From Rallus limicola (lineage: Eukaryota; Chordata; Aves; Gruiformes; Rallidae), in the NCBI GenBank assembly GCA_022605955.1, contig JAKCOZ010000001.1, positions 97,992,211 through 98,056,210 on the forward strand: a DNA stretch of 64,000 nt. The letters run 5' to 3'. Position numbers and translations under genes: made by a program. The notes below the pieces were generated by a model. The model searched no databases, was not told the origin of the DNA, and saw nothing but the letters and a program-made list of their open reading frames with translations. Below, in pieces: positions 13,301 to 26,369 of the stretch. The first letter of the stretch is position 1. Every line of letters begins with the position of its first letter.

Positions 13301-16300
13301 AATTTTTTCAAAAGAAAAACGCTTCTTTTTTTTTTCCAAAATAAAACTGTGGTTTCCATACAGTCTTTGATAATATGCCATAGTAGAATTCATAGGCTGA
13401 TGCATCAGCAAACCAAACTACAGCCTGTTGTGCATGTACTGAAGGATGATGACTTTAAAGTTTAATTTTTACATGTTTTCTGAAACTTTTTGGGTTTTGT
13501 TTGTTAATTAAACACAATCTGCATAAATAAGACATCATTTTGTTTCAGCTCTGCCGAATGGAAGTGATTTTTCATTGCAAATGGAACAAAGCAGTGACAG
13601 AGGCTCCAACAAAACTACTAACAAAATGTGAAGTGTTTGCTCCCAATCTAAGCAAATCTTTGACCCAGAGAGAGCTACCATCTCTTGCCTTTACTGCAGT
13701 GGAGCACATGTTTTTATTTCTTTGGCACTGTTAAGCCTGGGAAGACCATGGCTGCTCTTCAGGGACATACCTGGGCAGAGGCATCTCTTAGAGGAAGGGG
13801 AAAGGCAGTGTCTTGCACACTGGCATCAGCACTCCAGAAGTGGCAAGGTTGAGCAATGCTTGCCTTCTAGTCAGCACAATCACCTTTGCATCTCCCAAGT
13901 GCTTGGGTTGGGTTTGGACAAATATTGCCGTGGAATTCTTCTGGGGTCGGAACAGCAACTTGAACAATGAGTTGTCTCAGCTGCTGTAGCAGAGCTTTGA
14001 CAGTCACGCTTGGCCAGGGTGGCACTTCACCTGAGCCAGGAGGATCTTTTTAATCTTCAAAACGTGCACTTTATTTTTAAGAACAGTGAGTTACAGGTTG
14101 TATGGCTGCCACCTTTATCACTCATATGTCTTAGTAGCTCCATGGGTGTGACCTTTTCTAAAATAATTTCCATGCAGTAATAGCAATAAGATACTTTAGG
14201 CAGTGCATTTCTGGGAATCATTGCACTTCTCAGGTGACTGAAGTCACTCATTCTTCGTTCTCATGCTTCACAACACATCCAAGGCATGAAATTATTCCCT
14301 TCCAATGCAATGACTTCTCCTACTCTTATTGCTTAAATGATTTTTAAGGATTAGGGTGTTAAAAGCATTGTGAGAAATTCAGAAAAGAAAAAAAAAAAAG
14401 GGGGGGGAGAGGGAGAGAGAAGATACTATTTTGCATTAAAGTTATCAACCTGATCCACATTTCAGTGATTTCATTCCAATCATGAGAGTCCTGCATCTAA
14501 TATACATCCATGGTTCGCGCTAGCAAAAATATGGAAGGCACAGTATCTTTCTTGACAGCGGGCTGTAAACAAAAACTGTGTCGTGTGTGGTAGGAACTAC
14601 CAGAATTGTCGAGCATTTGTATTTAGAAGAATAAGGAGGAGTGTGTTTCTCTGTCCGTTGATGGGTATTGCCAGCTGTCTCCTGCACGCAGGTACCACTC
14701 TTTGTTCCCAGGATTTTATGCATTCAGCTGTGATTTCTCTCTAAACCGTTTCACCATATCTTGATTGATTTGCAGACAGAATACAAACTCTCTTGAGAAA
14801 AATGTATCATTACCATTTTAAATTGTAATCTTATTCAGAAGATGTAGTTGGTTTCCTGCCATTAACATTTGAGAACAAAAGGCTGGAGTTTTCACATTTG
14901 TTGCAATACCAACGAGCTACAATAGCCACCCCTGGGGTTTTTGCCCCACATAAGCATCTAGTTGCAGTATGAGGAAATGGCATTCGTTCCTTGCTCTCTA
15001 TGAAACAATGCATACACAATCACAGAAACACAGCTTCTCTGCTTTTATTTTAGTGTCAGCAAGGGCTGTAAAAGGCCAGCATGCATTTTAGCTAGAGGGC
15101 TAGAAGAGTAACCCTTCTTTTGGGGTCTAAATGTTCTCTGGAGCCAACGTTTGGGAAATGGTCATTACTTAGTAAAGCCCCTTATTTACAAAGCTCTGGT
15201 GAGTACTACTCTCAAGCTCAAGGTTATCTATGTATCTGCATGCTCTGATGAATCGAAATTTTACCTGCTTCCATTTCTGCCTTGGTGACAAACTTCATAT
15301 ATTGCAAGAAAACACTAAAGCTATTACTAAAAATAAACCATCTCTTTGATACCTAAGGCTGCATCACCGACCCAACTGTTTCTCAGTTTGAAATCATGTA
15401 TACATGTAATCAAATATTTATCAGTAACACCTTACAGAATCAAATGCAGCAAAAATGATTTTATGTTCTCATGCCATCCGTCATTCATACACACACACAG
15501 CAAATATCATGTGGTAGGTAATATATAATATGTGATGTAAATAGGACCTGTTTAAAAAGTGATTTTTCCTAAAAATATGTTGTTCCTCTCTATTTATTGT
15601 CACCTCTCTCCTGCTGTACGCAGTCTCATAACACATTTGTATACCCAGTAAAATGGCAAAAATTAGGTGAGAAACCATGATTGCTTTTCGGTTTCACTAA
15701 GTAATTGCCTTAATTAAAATGACAATTTGTCCCACTCCTTATTTGATGAGATGTGTAAATCTTTATAACCTGTATTTTTTCTACCTAGTATATGTAAGAC
15801 ATAATCACCAATCTACTTATGGGGGTTTTCCTCCCAAGATAAATGAAAAATGTAATCCTCACCATGAGCGAGCTGGTCTCTTGCTTTTCACAGGTGAGGG
15901 AGGGCATCCCCAAAAAGACAAGCCAACACAGCTTATATGTGCAGTAAGTTTTGTACATGATGCTCTCCTGTGTGCAGAGCGCATGGTGATAGTGTCTTGT
16001 AGAATAAAGTCTTTATTAAGGACAGAATTGTCAAAGTTCTTTTAAGTTTGGTCACGAAGTTATCACATCAGATTCCTTTATAGGAGTCTCACTGAAAAGC
16101 TTGTGGCAGTTTGTTTGAGGATACTGCTGGGGTCAGTTCTGCTCCTGGTGGGTAAACACATTGGCTTTGACAGATACTGAAGGGTCTGGGAAATAAATAG
16201 TATATGGGGAATAGGTTCTCAAGAAGCAGGAAGAAGTGGCAGGGTTGGACTGAGAAGGGCCATTGTGGTATTTGCAACATAATTTTCCCCTTTTCTGGTT

Positions 16301-19300
16301 AATTTTTGAGCTAATAGATAAGCCATCCCTGTAGTGCATATGAAATAGCCTGCTTGAGAACAGCAGACACACTGAACTCCAAGAAAACTGTACTGCTGTG
16401 TCTTTTTGGAAATCTTCAGCTTTTTTAACTCACCAGTTTGAAAAGTAACCCATCCTGTTTAAGGTTTGGAAAACGAATGGAGAAAATATTCTTCATGTGC
16501 TGTGCTCAGCCTGAATACTGGGAAGAGTCTCCACAAGTTCTCTGGTCCCACCCTGCTGCCCTCAGTGGTTTACATAGCTTGGCAAGGACTTTTGTCTTCT
16601 AGGTCCAAGGTAAAAGGCAGTGCTGAACACTATGAATTGAAGGTCTTTGCCTCTTGAATCTCTGTGGTATTTAATATGCTGTGGGTTGCATTATGGTGAA
16701 ATTAATGCAGTCGTGCCTAGCTATGTGGTTGGTTTCTGTATTCACCTGGGAGAGGTTTGGGAGGGATATACACGTGTTTCACATCTGCTGGATTCTGAAA
16801 TTTTGATACAGTGTTCTTTGGCTTGTTGTTTGCCCGTTCATATTGTACCTATTTAAGTCCCAGATGTGAACTAGAAAAATAAATTTCTTCATATCCCAGC
16901 TTTTAGCACTGTCAGATGAATAGGAATCTCAACACTCTGTAATATAGTACTTAGAAGTTTTGTTTTGTTTAGTGATCATTAATACTTTTATAGCTGTGAA
17001 CTTATGCATATTTTTATCTTAGGCTTTCCACGGTATATTATGTCTCATAGGATTTGAATTTTTTGCATGTCATTTTTCTAATCAATAACTGTTGATATTT
17101 ACATTTTTTTTCTGGCCATTTTTTGTATAATATGCTATCCTTTTTATATTTCCTAGCTAGAAAATACCAGCATAATTTCATATGGAACAACTGACATTTT
17201 GATAGGAAACAAAAATACTCAGTTAAGTATTTTTAAATTATTCTTGGTTTGTTTTTCTTTTCTTCATAATACCAGATATCACCTTTGATTAATAACAATC
17301 ATATATAGGCTTTGTTCCTCTTATCTGGGTGTCAGCAGTAATTGGAATCCATATCCATATCCTACCTTGCAATCATGCTGCAAAAGGCCAATAAATTCCC
17401 GCTGAGTGTGTTACTTGTTAAATTTAGTGCACTACATTCAGGGTAATGAATAAAAGCAGTGGGCCGTTACTGTCTGGTTGGCAGAGGAGGAGTAGGAACA
17501 GCCAGACTCCCCTGAGGCCCTAAGCAGGCTTAAAACTGTGACAGGCAGAATCAAGGGACTCCCTAAGCATCACAGTTCAGTTTGTCTCCCTTAATTTCCT
17601 CTTCTACCAAGATTTTAGAGGAAACAGAGGGAGGTGAGCTAATCTTCTACAGAAATACAAACCACACTGCGCTTGTGTACCAGTACTCCCTGGTGCAGGT
17701 TCTCTTCAAGGCAAGAGTGTCTGAAAGCAATACCTCTGTGTTAAGCACCGAGCTGATCAAGACACGTGTGTACCACATATGTATATAGTGTAAAATTATA
17801 CACGTAAAATTATGATTATGACCTCCCCATGTTAACCTTCTGTAGGATTCCTGGCTGATAGAAATAAACTCTTGGGCTTCTATTTTGGATGCCCGAGCAT
17901 TCATCTGGCTGACATGGAGATAGCTGTGTGTCCCTACGTGTGGTGAGAAGCAATCTGTGCTTCAGTTCCAAATGTGGACCCAGTAAGTTCTTGGATTTGG
18001 GTTCCTCCTGGTATGCAAATTTACAGAGTTAAAATGATGAAAATTGGTGGAATAATGTTACGGAATAACTGAAGTAAGAAGACATAATAGAGTCTGTGGT
18101 GCAAGGATGCACAACCCTATCTGGATGAGATTGGTAAGGGGAGTCTTATTCCTACTTCAACCTCCTTTGCATTTTTCTGTGCCTCTAGACAGAATGAGCA
18201 AGGGAGCATGCTCTCCTATCTTGAAAGTGAGACTGGTTTGGGCCCTTCCCATGTATATGCAGACACCAGTTAGGCATGAAGATAGCCTTATGTGCCCTGC
18301 ACACGACTGTGCAAGAGGGAAGGTGCACATCTAAGGCCCCCACCAGCTCACTTACAGCTGGAAAGATGCTTTGGAGGCTTTGCCTCTTACCCCCACACCA
18401 GCTCCCTGTTCCTTTGGGAGGCCCTGAAAGGGAGTCTGGGATGATCCCATTCAGCCTCAGTATTTTCTGGGCCTATGAAACTGTGATTTTGGGCAAGATT
18501 TGGACTTCTACTGAAGCTGCACTGATTTCAGGGACACCTGTCAGAGCCAAATACCTCTCCAAATCTCTGGAAATACTGAGTAGCTAGTGAATTAGGTAAG
18601 CATGTATCAGGTTTTATTTTCAAGTGAACTAAAATCCAACAAACGGAACAAATTTATGGGGGAGATCTTATCCCTGCTGCAGTCAGAGGCAAAGATTTAA
18701 CCTCCAATGGATATTATCAGTGTGGAGTTTCTTTACTGAGCCCTTCTGAAGTAGTAGAATTCTTTTTTGTGACAGTAAAGAAAAGGTCTTGTTCTTACCT
18801 TTCAAGAGCAGGGGCAGCTTTTCAAGATTATATTGGAAGCACAGGCTCTTTGGACTAAAGGAATAAGGTTATCTAGCTCTTCTTCTAACTGTTCCTGGAA
18901 ACATCTAGAATTAAAATTCACATCTTCAAGTCATCCTGGTCTCAAAGCATTGGAAGTTTATATGCACTTGCGGTAGCTCTGATTCTGGACATGCCTTAAC
19001 TATGTTGTAGAGATAGCCTGCATGACAAACTTTAGGAACTACAAAGTGGGTGTTCCTGTATCTGTGTCCCTCACAAACCCTGTTTTGATATGCACAGCAC
19101 ACCTGAGTAAGGAGACTTCTGCAGAACACAGGTAAAAGATGGCATGCTGGGGAAACATCAGGCTCATCACGTCCTTAGACAATGCTCTGATGATCCTGCA
19201 TAAATGGTCTGGAAGAGCAGGGGGCTTCATGGCAGGAAAATCCTAGTGAATCTGTAGCCAAAGGAGATGGACAGGCAAGCAACACCACCTTCTATTTCAC

Positions 19301-20200
19301 TTCTTAATGAAGCTTAAACCTTTTTGGTTTAATTTTTGTAGGTTTATTAATATTCTAATTTAATATTTGTTTCATAGTGAGAAATTTTTCATAAGGCAAA
19401 AATCTCATGGAAGAAGATAAGCTTTGCAGGACTTCAGCCTCCATATCTACATGTAAGACGTATTAGGGTTTCTTCTAGGGTTTTGGAGAGTCTAGTTTTG
19501 AAGTCAGATTATTTTATAAAATGATAGATATGTGATAGTTGTACTCTGGGATTGGACTGTATATTTAATTCAAGAAGTACCTGCATTTCATAATTCAAAA
19601 CTAGGAAAGGCCTCCATCAGTGGAAGAAAGAACAAAACCTTCATAGTACAAGGCACTGTGTCAGCCTGGGTTGATGGAGCTTAACATAAACCACATCAAC
19701 CTTTCCCAATATGAAAAGCAGTATTTTGTTTCAGAAAATGGCAGTGTTTTGATATGGGTGATCTCATACCAAATGAATTATTTGGTGTAATCTGGTGTTT
19801 TAAATAAGACCATGGCTCGTGCTGGTGCTAGGAAAAACCTGTTCCTGAAATTGCCTTGTTTATTATCCTAACCTTACAACATATCCTGATTCTGTCTGGG
19901 AATCATGTGAAAACTTAAAATGACAAATCAGTGTTTCTAAAATTCAAATGCATGTGCACATGCATATGGAGCATACACATAAGGAGAGGTTTTAAGATCA
20001 GTACTTAAGGAGGATATTTCTGCCTTCTGATGTGGTCTTGTGGGAAGTGTCCTAAGTAGTTTACATTTCTTTAGAGTATTCAAACAAGTCCTTGATTCTC
20101 TCCTTGTTGAACTGGAAAGTAGTAGAGGAGACCAGGTCCTCCAAAGAAATCCTTGTGAATCCTCACAGAAAGGAGGCTAGGAATATCTGCTAAATTCTGA
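10381..20200. other. Non-coding unique sequence, no gene recognised
   Basis: No gene or transposon could be supported. The longest frame is 154 codons on the minus strand at 10470-10934; it has no recognisable motif and is within chance expectation. Poly-A-rich tracts occur near 10838, 12008-12045 and 14387. A purine-rich G/A tract lies at about 14385-14420. One 18-bp palindrome (19948-19965) is listed separately. Confidence 0.55.
19948..19965. repeat. 18-bp perfect palindrome, alternating Pu/Py
   Basis: ATGCATGTGCACATGCAT is its own reverse complement, and purine/pyrimidine alternation continues to 19968. It contains two ATGCAT cores, which resemble half of the POU octamer, flanking a central GTGCAC. 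It could be a dimeric transcription-factor site or a Z-DNA/cruciform-prone element. Confidence 0.85.
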
Positions 20201-20329
20201 ATAACTACACACATCTGAGAGCTCCAGTCCCTGATCTCAGGTCAAGCAGTCGTTTTGCTTTGTGCCAAGCACTGACATTTGTTGTTGATGGATTTTTATT
20301 TCACCTTCTCATGTTCAACATTCCTTTGA

Positions 20330-21600
20330 GCTGGAACTTTTAGTTTAAGGCTGTCTTGGTGCCATGGATAGAATCATCTTTAATCTCCTTACCATCAGAA
20401 ATCCTGCAGGAGCAGATCCAGATGCAATGGTTGTTGACTGGCTAGAAGTGTTTTATATCAAGTCATTAATTTTTGCAGAAGGTTTGTGGGTTTTATTTTC
20501 TTTTAATCTGTGCTGTTTCATGCACTTTTAATCGCTACCTTTTCTCCATTGTTCTGGGGGCAAAATAATAATTGACAATTTCTAATGTAAAAGCTCTAAT
20601 TTAATTATTTTAAAGGGCCATTATCTGACATAAGAAATTCATGTTTGTCAAGTATTTATATTACTTTCTGGACAACGTGTGCCAATGAGGTCTATATAAG
20701 TAGAGCCAAACCAATGTATCTGGAGAAGTAATCAGCCACAGTACTGTATTTGTGTCCTTTCCAAAAAAACAAGTCTGTTGCTTCTACTGCCAAGAGGTGG
20801 CAGGTAGCTTTGAGAAGATTAATTGCCCTGGTGATTGTTATTATTGGTGCTTTTTTTCCCCTTCCTTCCCTTAAACTATTGCATTCCAAATTCTTATTTA
20901 CTGAATAGCCTGGATGTACTGAAAATAAGTAGACTAGCATACTGGACGTTGTGATCCAGCCATGTATTTGTTTATAACTTTATGTTCTTCAAGGTACTGG
21001 GGTAACACTGCCCTTTAAAATAGTTGAGGGATCAAAATCAGCTATCCTTTCAGAAGCAGTCTATCAGTCATATGAAGGTTATTTTGGTCCTGCCAATATG
21101 GTAATATATTTGCTGGAAGTTGACTCACTCGCCACAGATGAAGGTAGAGTTGAAGTTATTGGCAAGTTTCATGTGTTAGTTCTTCATCTCTGACTTGCTT
21201 TGATCAACTAACATTGCTGCCAGATTGTTCTTATCATCAGCTGTTCTCCTTAATTTGGTGTTTGGTTACCAACTCTATTCTAAATACTCTGGAGTATTTT
21301 CTCCTATGAAAACTTTTGTGTGATAGGGTCACAGTGTGGGAAAAAATAGATGAAGTCATATTATTTGGACCTTACTTGAAAAAATATCCAGTGCCTTGTG
21401 TTCTGTTTCTTGTTAAAAACTAAGATGTGCAAATATGCACTGAACCAGTAAATAGGTCTGTGCAAGTGCTAGGAGTTTCTCTTCTATTTCAGCATACTTT
21501 TTTACATGGCTTCTTGATGTGATGGAAAAAGACTGGAAGCTTTTCTGTAAGCATATTTCCCAGGCCACATGAAGATGTGTCTGTGGCTACTGGCTGAATA
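20330..21600 (-). mobile_element. Decayed Ty3/Gypsy-type pol remnant (RNase H to integrase)
   Basis: Reading the minus strand downwards, the order is that of a Ty3/Gypsy pol. An RNase H start DTSSCGLG (21558-21581; family form DASSYGLG) comes first. It is followed by YAEIEEKLLAL (21464-21496; family YAQIEKELLA) and ETEHKALDIF near 21380-21409 (family ETDHKPL). A linker follows near 21046-21112 with LPYWQ...TDRLLLKG. The integrase core includes ATDLFFWKG and ADYFSRYI (about 20709-20790) and SDNGP (20614-20628). A degraded integrase C-terminal part may reach about 20330. At least one frameshift (between DTSSCGLG and YAEIE) and several stops are present, for example at 20692. The RT core, gag and LTRs were not found, so this is a dead internal fragment. 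The family call is by recall of conserved motifs; the collinear order makes chance very unlikely. Confidence 0.8.
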
Positions 21601-21894
21601 GTTTAGAGAACAGTGTACCAAAACAGGTGGAGATAGGCTCCCTGTGGGGTTTTTTTAATGAATGCATTTTTCTGGGCACTTTTCTATTTCACCAAGCTTT
21701 AAATACTCAATTAAAGGACGGTCTTCAGAACATCAGTGTATAGTTTCCAAAGCACATTGTCTTACTCAATGATCTCCTTCAAGCACTTGTCTTGAAATTC
21801 ATGCAAAGATACTAATGTCTCTGTTTCATCATTATAATTTCTGACTCTGGATGAATTCTCAATTTCCTTATTATTTACTCTATATCATGGCCGT

Positions 21895-22240
21895 GAGTAG
21901 GCCTTAATGACCCTGACTAGTCCCACCTGGGGCCCTCATCCACACCCCCCATTTGTGGGCCCACCAGTTATATATGAGCTCATGCCCTTATTATGGGTGG
22001 CTTATGTTTGGTCTGGAGAACTTATTTTTGGTGTTGAATTTTGGACTCTCAAAAGGTTGTTAAGGGAGGATTACCTTTCACAGTGGGTGGTGGGTACAGC
22101 TGCAAGTGGGGGGCTCCTGAGCATAGGAAGTTTGCTGGCAACCTGTTTAGAAGTCTTGTCTGCTTTGGTCCCTAAGAAGGTGTCTGCAAAAAGCAGTTGT
22201 TTTCTCTAGTAGGTGCTTTTGTTAAGGTCTATAGAAGTGC
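21895..22240. other. Unclassified GC-richer block with TATA-like motif
   Basis: Composition changes sharply from the AT-rich flanks. A C-rich segment (about 21917-21966) leads into TATATAT at 21969-21975, and then G/T-rich sequence runs to about 22210. A 100-codon plus-strand frame (21907-22209) crosses it but has no domain I recognise. The arrangement resembles a promoter or an LTR/5'-UTR segment of a repeat whose identity I cannot name. It lies just upstream, in pol orientation, of the Gypsy remnant, but on present evidence it is not its LTR. Confidence 0.3.
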
Positions 22241-24029
22241 TGTGCGTTCCCCCACTCTTGTACACTAACTTTTGAATCTTCTGTTATGGTGAAAGAAGAA
22301 AGGAAAACATCCGCCTGTTTCATTTGGGCTTTTAGCCCTTTCCTTTCAGTGGAAGTTCAGGATAGCATAGGGAATTGGTAGTGGCACACTGCTTTAAATA
22401 GCTTGCTTTTTTTGTTGTGTGTTTTTTTTTTTTCCTCCTGTTAAATGTAGACTTTGAGACATTTTAGTAAACTAGTACAACAAGCATTTATTTTATGAAT
22501 ATCTGATAGAAGTCTGAAAATCTAAAACAGAAGGGATCAAAAAGGTAATACAAATGAAGAAGGGAGGCATTTTAATAACTTGCAGAATTGCTGTTATCTT
22601 AGGATAAGTTAAACTCTCCCTTGACAAATTTAAATACAATCTATTGTGGTTATGGATGTGTTGGGTTTTTTCTATGGAGTTTAATGAGTTTTTCAGATAA
22701 AAATAATACAGACAAGGGTTAGGAAAGGGCTTGTGATAATGCATCTTCTAGACTGTCATAGCCTGTGATGTCAGAAAAAAGGGAAACTCTTCCCCCCAAA
22801 TAAGCAATAATTAAATAACCAATGGCCCCTGTCTGAGTAAGCTGGAAAGGATGATGGCAAGATCGAGGCTTGTAAGAAGCTGTATCTGGAAAAACACCTA
22901 ACTATACCTCTGAACATTAATTCAGTCTGTGGCTGCAGAGGCTGAGCTGGAGAGTTTTGGTGTATGTTTTGGTGGACTGGAAAAGTGAGGTGCTGAATGG
23001 CTGCGGGCCTAGCAGAGAAAGAAAGCACAAATATGTTCTTTGGCTACCTATAAAATCATCATCTCTGATGGTACTAATCATTCTTCTTTTAGCCAGTGAG
23101 GAAGAGAGAGAACACAGCACAGGAGACTTGTGGGGATCTATATGCCTATTTCAAAAGGAAATAACATGTTTTAGCAAGAAGGGGGAAAGAACTGAACCAG
23201 TCCTTCTGAAAAAATACAATGAAAAGTCATATTGCTAAAATCTAGGGAAATTCTTTCAATGAGAGATTCTTGCTAAAAGACAGATATGTTTAAGCCCAGA
23301 TCTCATACTAGGTTTCTTTCAAAACAGGGATGAGAGTCCAAAAGTAAGACAAAGATTCTTCATCTCCCTTGGGCACACCAGGCATCATCCATACATGTAA
23401 GGTGAGTGGTATTTTAATTAGTAGACAATGTGTGTCAGCAGTGTCTCTGACAAAAATCTAAGAGCAAATGCACATCGGTGTGTGCCTAGGTGGAACGTGC
23501 GCTCACAGTTTATTTACACTATCCCTCATTACAATGATGATATGTGTGTATGTACAATGGAAACTATAATTTATCCCTCAAAGATAATTCTATAGAGTGA
23601 GTTTGAAGGATAAAACCAAGGTTAATTTGGGGAGAGAAAAAACAATATAGATACTGAGTTTTGATCTGTGATTCCAGAAGTTTGTTTATAGTTGGGAATA
23701 CCAGGATAGTTAGCTGGACTTGAGACAGGTTTTTAGCTTAATTTTTTTTTTTCCTTCTGGCCAAAGAGCTTTCACAATGAGGATTACAGTGGTGAACTGG
23801 AAATCAATTTTGGAACAGGAAGCTTAGAGTTTTTGCAAGAGCTCTGTAAACTTTCCTCATAACAGATAAGGAGTGAGTCGTTTAATTACTTGATTGTGAG
23901 AAGATTGTTAGTGTGATTGATTGATATTTACTTCTTAAGCCATGATTGGTCTTGTGGAGGCTACTCACCAACTTGAAATTTTGATTATGCCTTGAGAAAT
24001 ATCACATACTTATATCAAACACCTGGCAG
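22241..24029. other. Non-coding sequence, nothing recognised
   Basis: AT-rich, with a poly-T tract near 22420-22432 and short frames without motifs (for example 22957-23238 on the plus strand). No transposon signature was recognised. Confidence 0.5.
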
Positions 24030-24897
24030 AAATAATGCGAATGTCTCCAGAGAAGGAGACTCCACAACCTCTCTGGGCAGTCTGTGCCAGTGCTCTGTCA
24101 CCCTCACAGGGAAAAAGTTCCTCCTTACATTCACATGGAACTCCCTATGCTCCAGCTTGCACCCATTGCCCCTTGTCCTATTGCTGACCATTGCTAAGAA
24201 AAGCCTGGCTCCATCCTCCTGACACTTGCCCTTTACATATTTATAAACATTAGTAAGGTCACCCCTCACTCTCCTCCAAGCTAAAGAGGCCCAGCTCCCT
24301 CAGCTTTTCCTAAGGAAGGTGTTCCATTTCCTTAATCATCTTTGTGGCCCTCTCCTGGGTCCCTCAGTTCAAGGACGCAGAACTCCTTGAAAGAGTCTAG
24401 AACTGGACACAATATTGCAGGTGTGGTTTCACCAGGGCAGAGTAGAGGGGGAGAAGGACCTCTCTTGACCTACTAACCACACCTACTAATACACCCAGGG
24501 TGCCATTGGCCTTCTTAGCCACAAGGACATGTTACTGGCTCATGGTCATCCTGCTGTCCACCAGGACCCCCAAGTCCCTCCCACTTATGCTGCTGTCTAA
24601 CAGTCCAGTCCCCAACCTATACTGGTACCTGGGGTTGCTCTTGCCTAGATGCAAGACCTGCACTTGTTCTTGTTAAATCTCATTAAACTTCTCCCACCCA
24701 ATTCTTCAACCTGTTCAGGTCTCGCTGAATGGCAGCACAACCCTCCAGTGTGTCAGCCATCTCTCCCAGTTTTGTGTCATCAGCAAACTTGCTGACTGTA
24801 AACTCTATTCCCTCATCCAGGTCATCAGCAAATATATTGAACAGTAATGTCCCAGGGCCTACCCCTGAGGGAATCCACTAGATACAGGCTGCCAGCT
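24030..24897 (-). mobile_element. CR1 LINE internal fragment (RT palm to ORF2 C-terminus)
   Basis: The minus strand encodes degenerate CR1 ORF2. It opens with SGFPQG near 24870 (family SGVPQGS). It ends with the highly characteristic C-terminal block including [16 protein letters not shown] and [14 protein letters not shown] (about 24045-24160). The sequence is collinear with residues of about 690-975 of the intact CR1 ORF2 at 27527-30499 but clearly diverged, with stops and indels. The element is 5'-truncated in the reverse transcriptase, as is usual for CR1. Unusually, it also lacks the last residues, the 3' UTR and the octamer tail. It is an inactive, older copy in the same orientation as the nearly full-length CR1 3 kb away. 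Confidence 0.9.
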
Positions 24898-26369
24898 AGA
24901 AAAATAATATTGCACATTCAAATGTTTTCCATTACTTTTTCCTGATGAAAATATCTAAAGCTGTGAGGGATGGTGCTGGTGAAGCGTAAATGATATCTCA
25001 AACTTATGTAGTAGTTCTTCACTACCAAAACCCTTAGTGTAGCATTGCAAGTGTAACCAAAAGATCTGTTCTGATGTAGTGTGGATGAGGGGATATATGT
25101 TGTCTTAGTTTATCACACTGTACTCCAGAGACACAAACGACCTGCTGAGCAAATGCTATACGTATAGATAGAGCTGCCAGCTCATGTGGTGAAGGCTTAT
25201 TCCTGTTGTAAGGCTCTGGTGAAGATATACAAACACAATGATAGCTTTTTATTTGCAGAGGGAGACCACCTCCCTTGTAAAGAGTTGCTTCATGTTGCTC
25301 ATATTAGCACTCCAGAATACCAAATGCCTTGTACAAACCGTATGCTAGCAGAAGACTCTCCTCTCTGAAGTACATCAGAAATGCATGTGGAAATAATGCA
25401 TCTGCCTATGATATCTGTTAGGTGCTTAAAGAACACTGGTTACTGATTTGAACTTGGAAGAAGACCACCTCCTGGCATGTGTTGAGCACTTCTGAAGTTC
25501 ATTAGGAAAGCCTATGCTTCAAATTTCAAGCTTTACTTTCCTGTTTCAGCAGCAACTTCACATTTTTGAGGCATATGAATGGATGTGGTAGGACAACATG
25601 CTTTGATGGTGTTCAAGTTGAGGATATTTAGAGATGTAAAAAAAATATAATCAAATATTTTTTATAAATTTTAATGAAAGACAGGTCTGTTCAAGGCTTA
25701 TCAATAGCCATTTTCTTGTTTATTCTTTCCTTTTTTCAGATGTTCTTTCATAAGCAGTCATATTATACGTGTAATTAACTTACTAGTGAAGACACTATAG
25801 TTTATTCATGTGGTTTCTTGGGAAGAGTTAATTGTTAAGGATTAAATTGCTTAAGCTGTTCTGCTCTCTTCCAGGATCCCTGCTTGCTGTTTCCTGAGCT
25901 AACAACCTATCTTCTGTCATCGTGACATAGACAAGATCTACACTTAAGTTTGTTGGAGAAGCTGATCTTAAGAAGAATTAAACCGAAATGCATAAATCCC
26001 AATTTCTAACTTTATGTTTCTGGAGGAAGGGATGGAGTGTGATACAGCAAAACTTCTTTTTTTTCCAACCAGTAGTGCACTTTTATTTATTTCTTTTGAG
26101 CAGTTAAAGACTGCATGGGACAGCTGGTAAAAATGAAAGAGGGGTTAAATAGCATCTATCTTCGTTTTCCTCTATTGGCAGAATAATGAACTCTGAAACT
26201 CCTTATATTTTTATGTACAATGTCTCTGTTATATAGGATGTTACCTTTTAACCACTTACTTTTTCCAGAATTCCACTTTTCCCTGCCCAGGGAAAGTAAT
26301 TAATTAATAAATAACATCTTAGCACTGAACATTTGCAATCTCTGATGCTGGTAAAACACATTGGAAAAG
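24898..26369. other. Non-coding sequence, nothing recognised
   Basis: AT-rich. A 60-codon frame at 25186-25368 has no known motif. No repeat family was recognised. Confidence 0.5.

Noticed and set aside
21907..22209. 100-codon plus-strand frame beginning in the C-rich block, considered as a small gene
   Set aside because: No homology was recognised. The block's sharp edges fit a repeat or regulatory fragment better, so only the block is reported.
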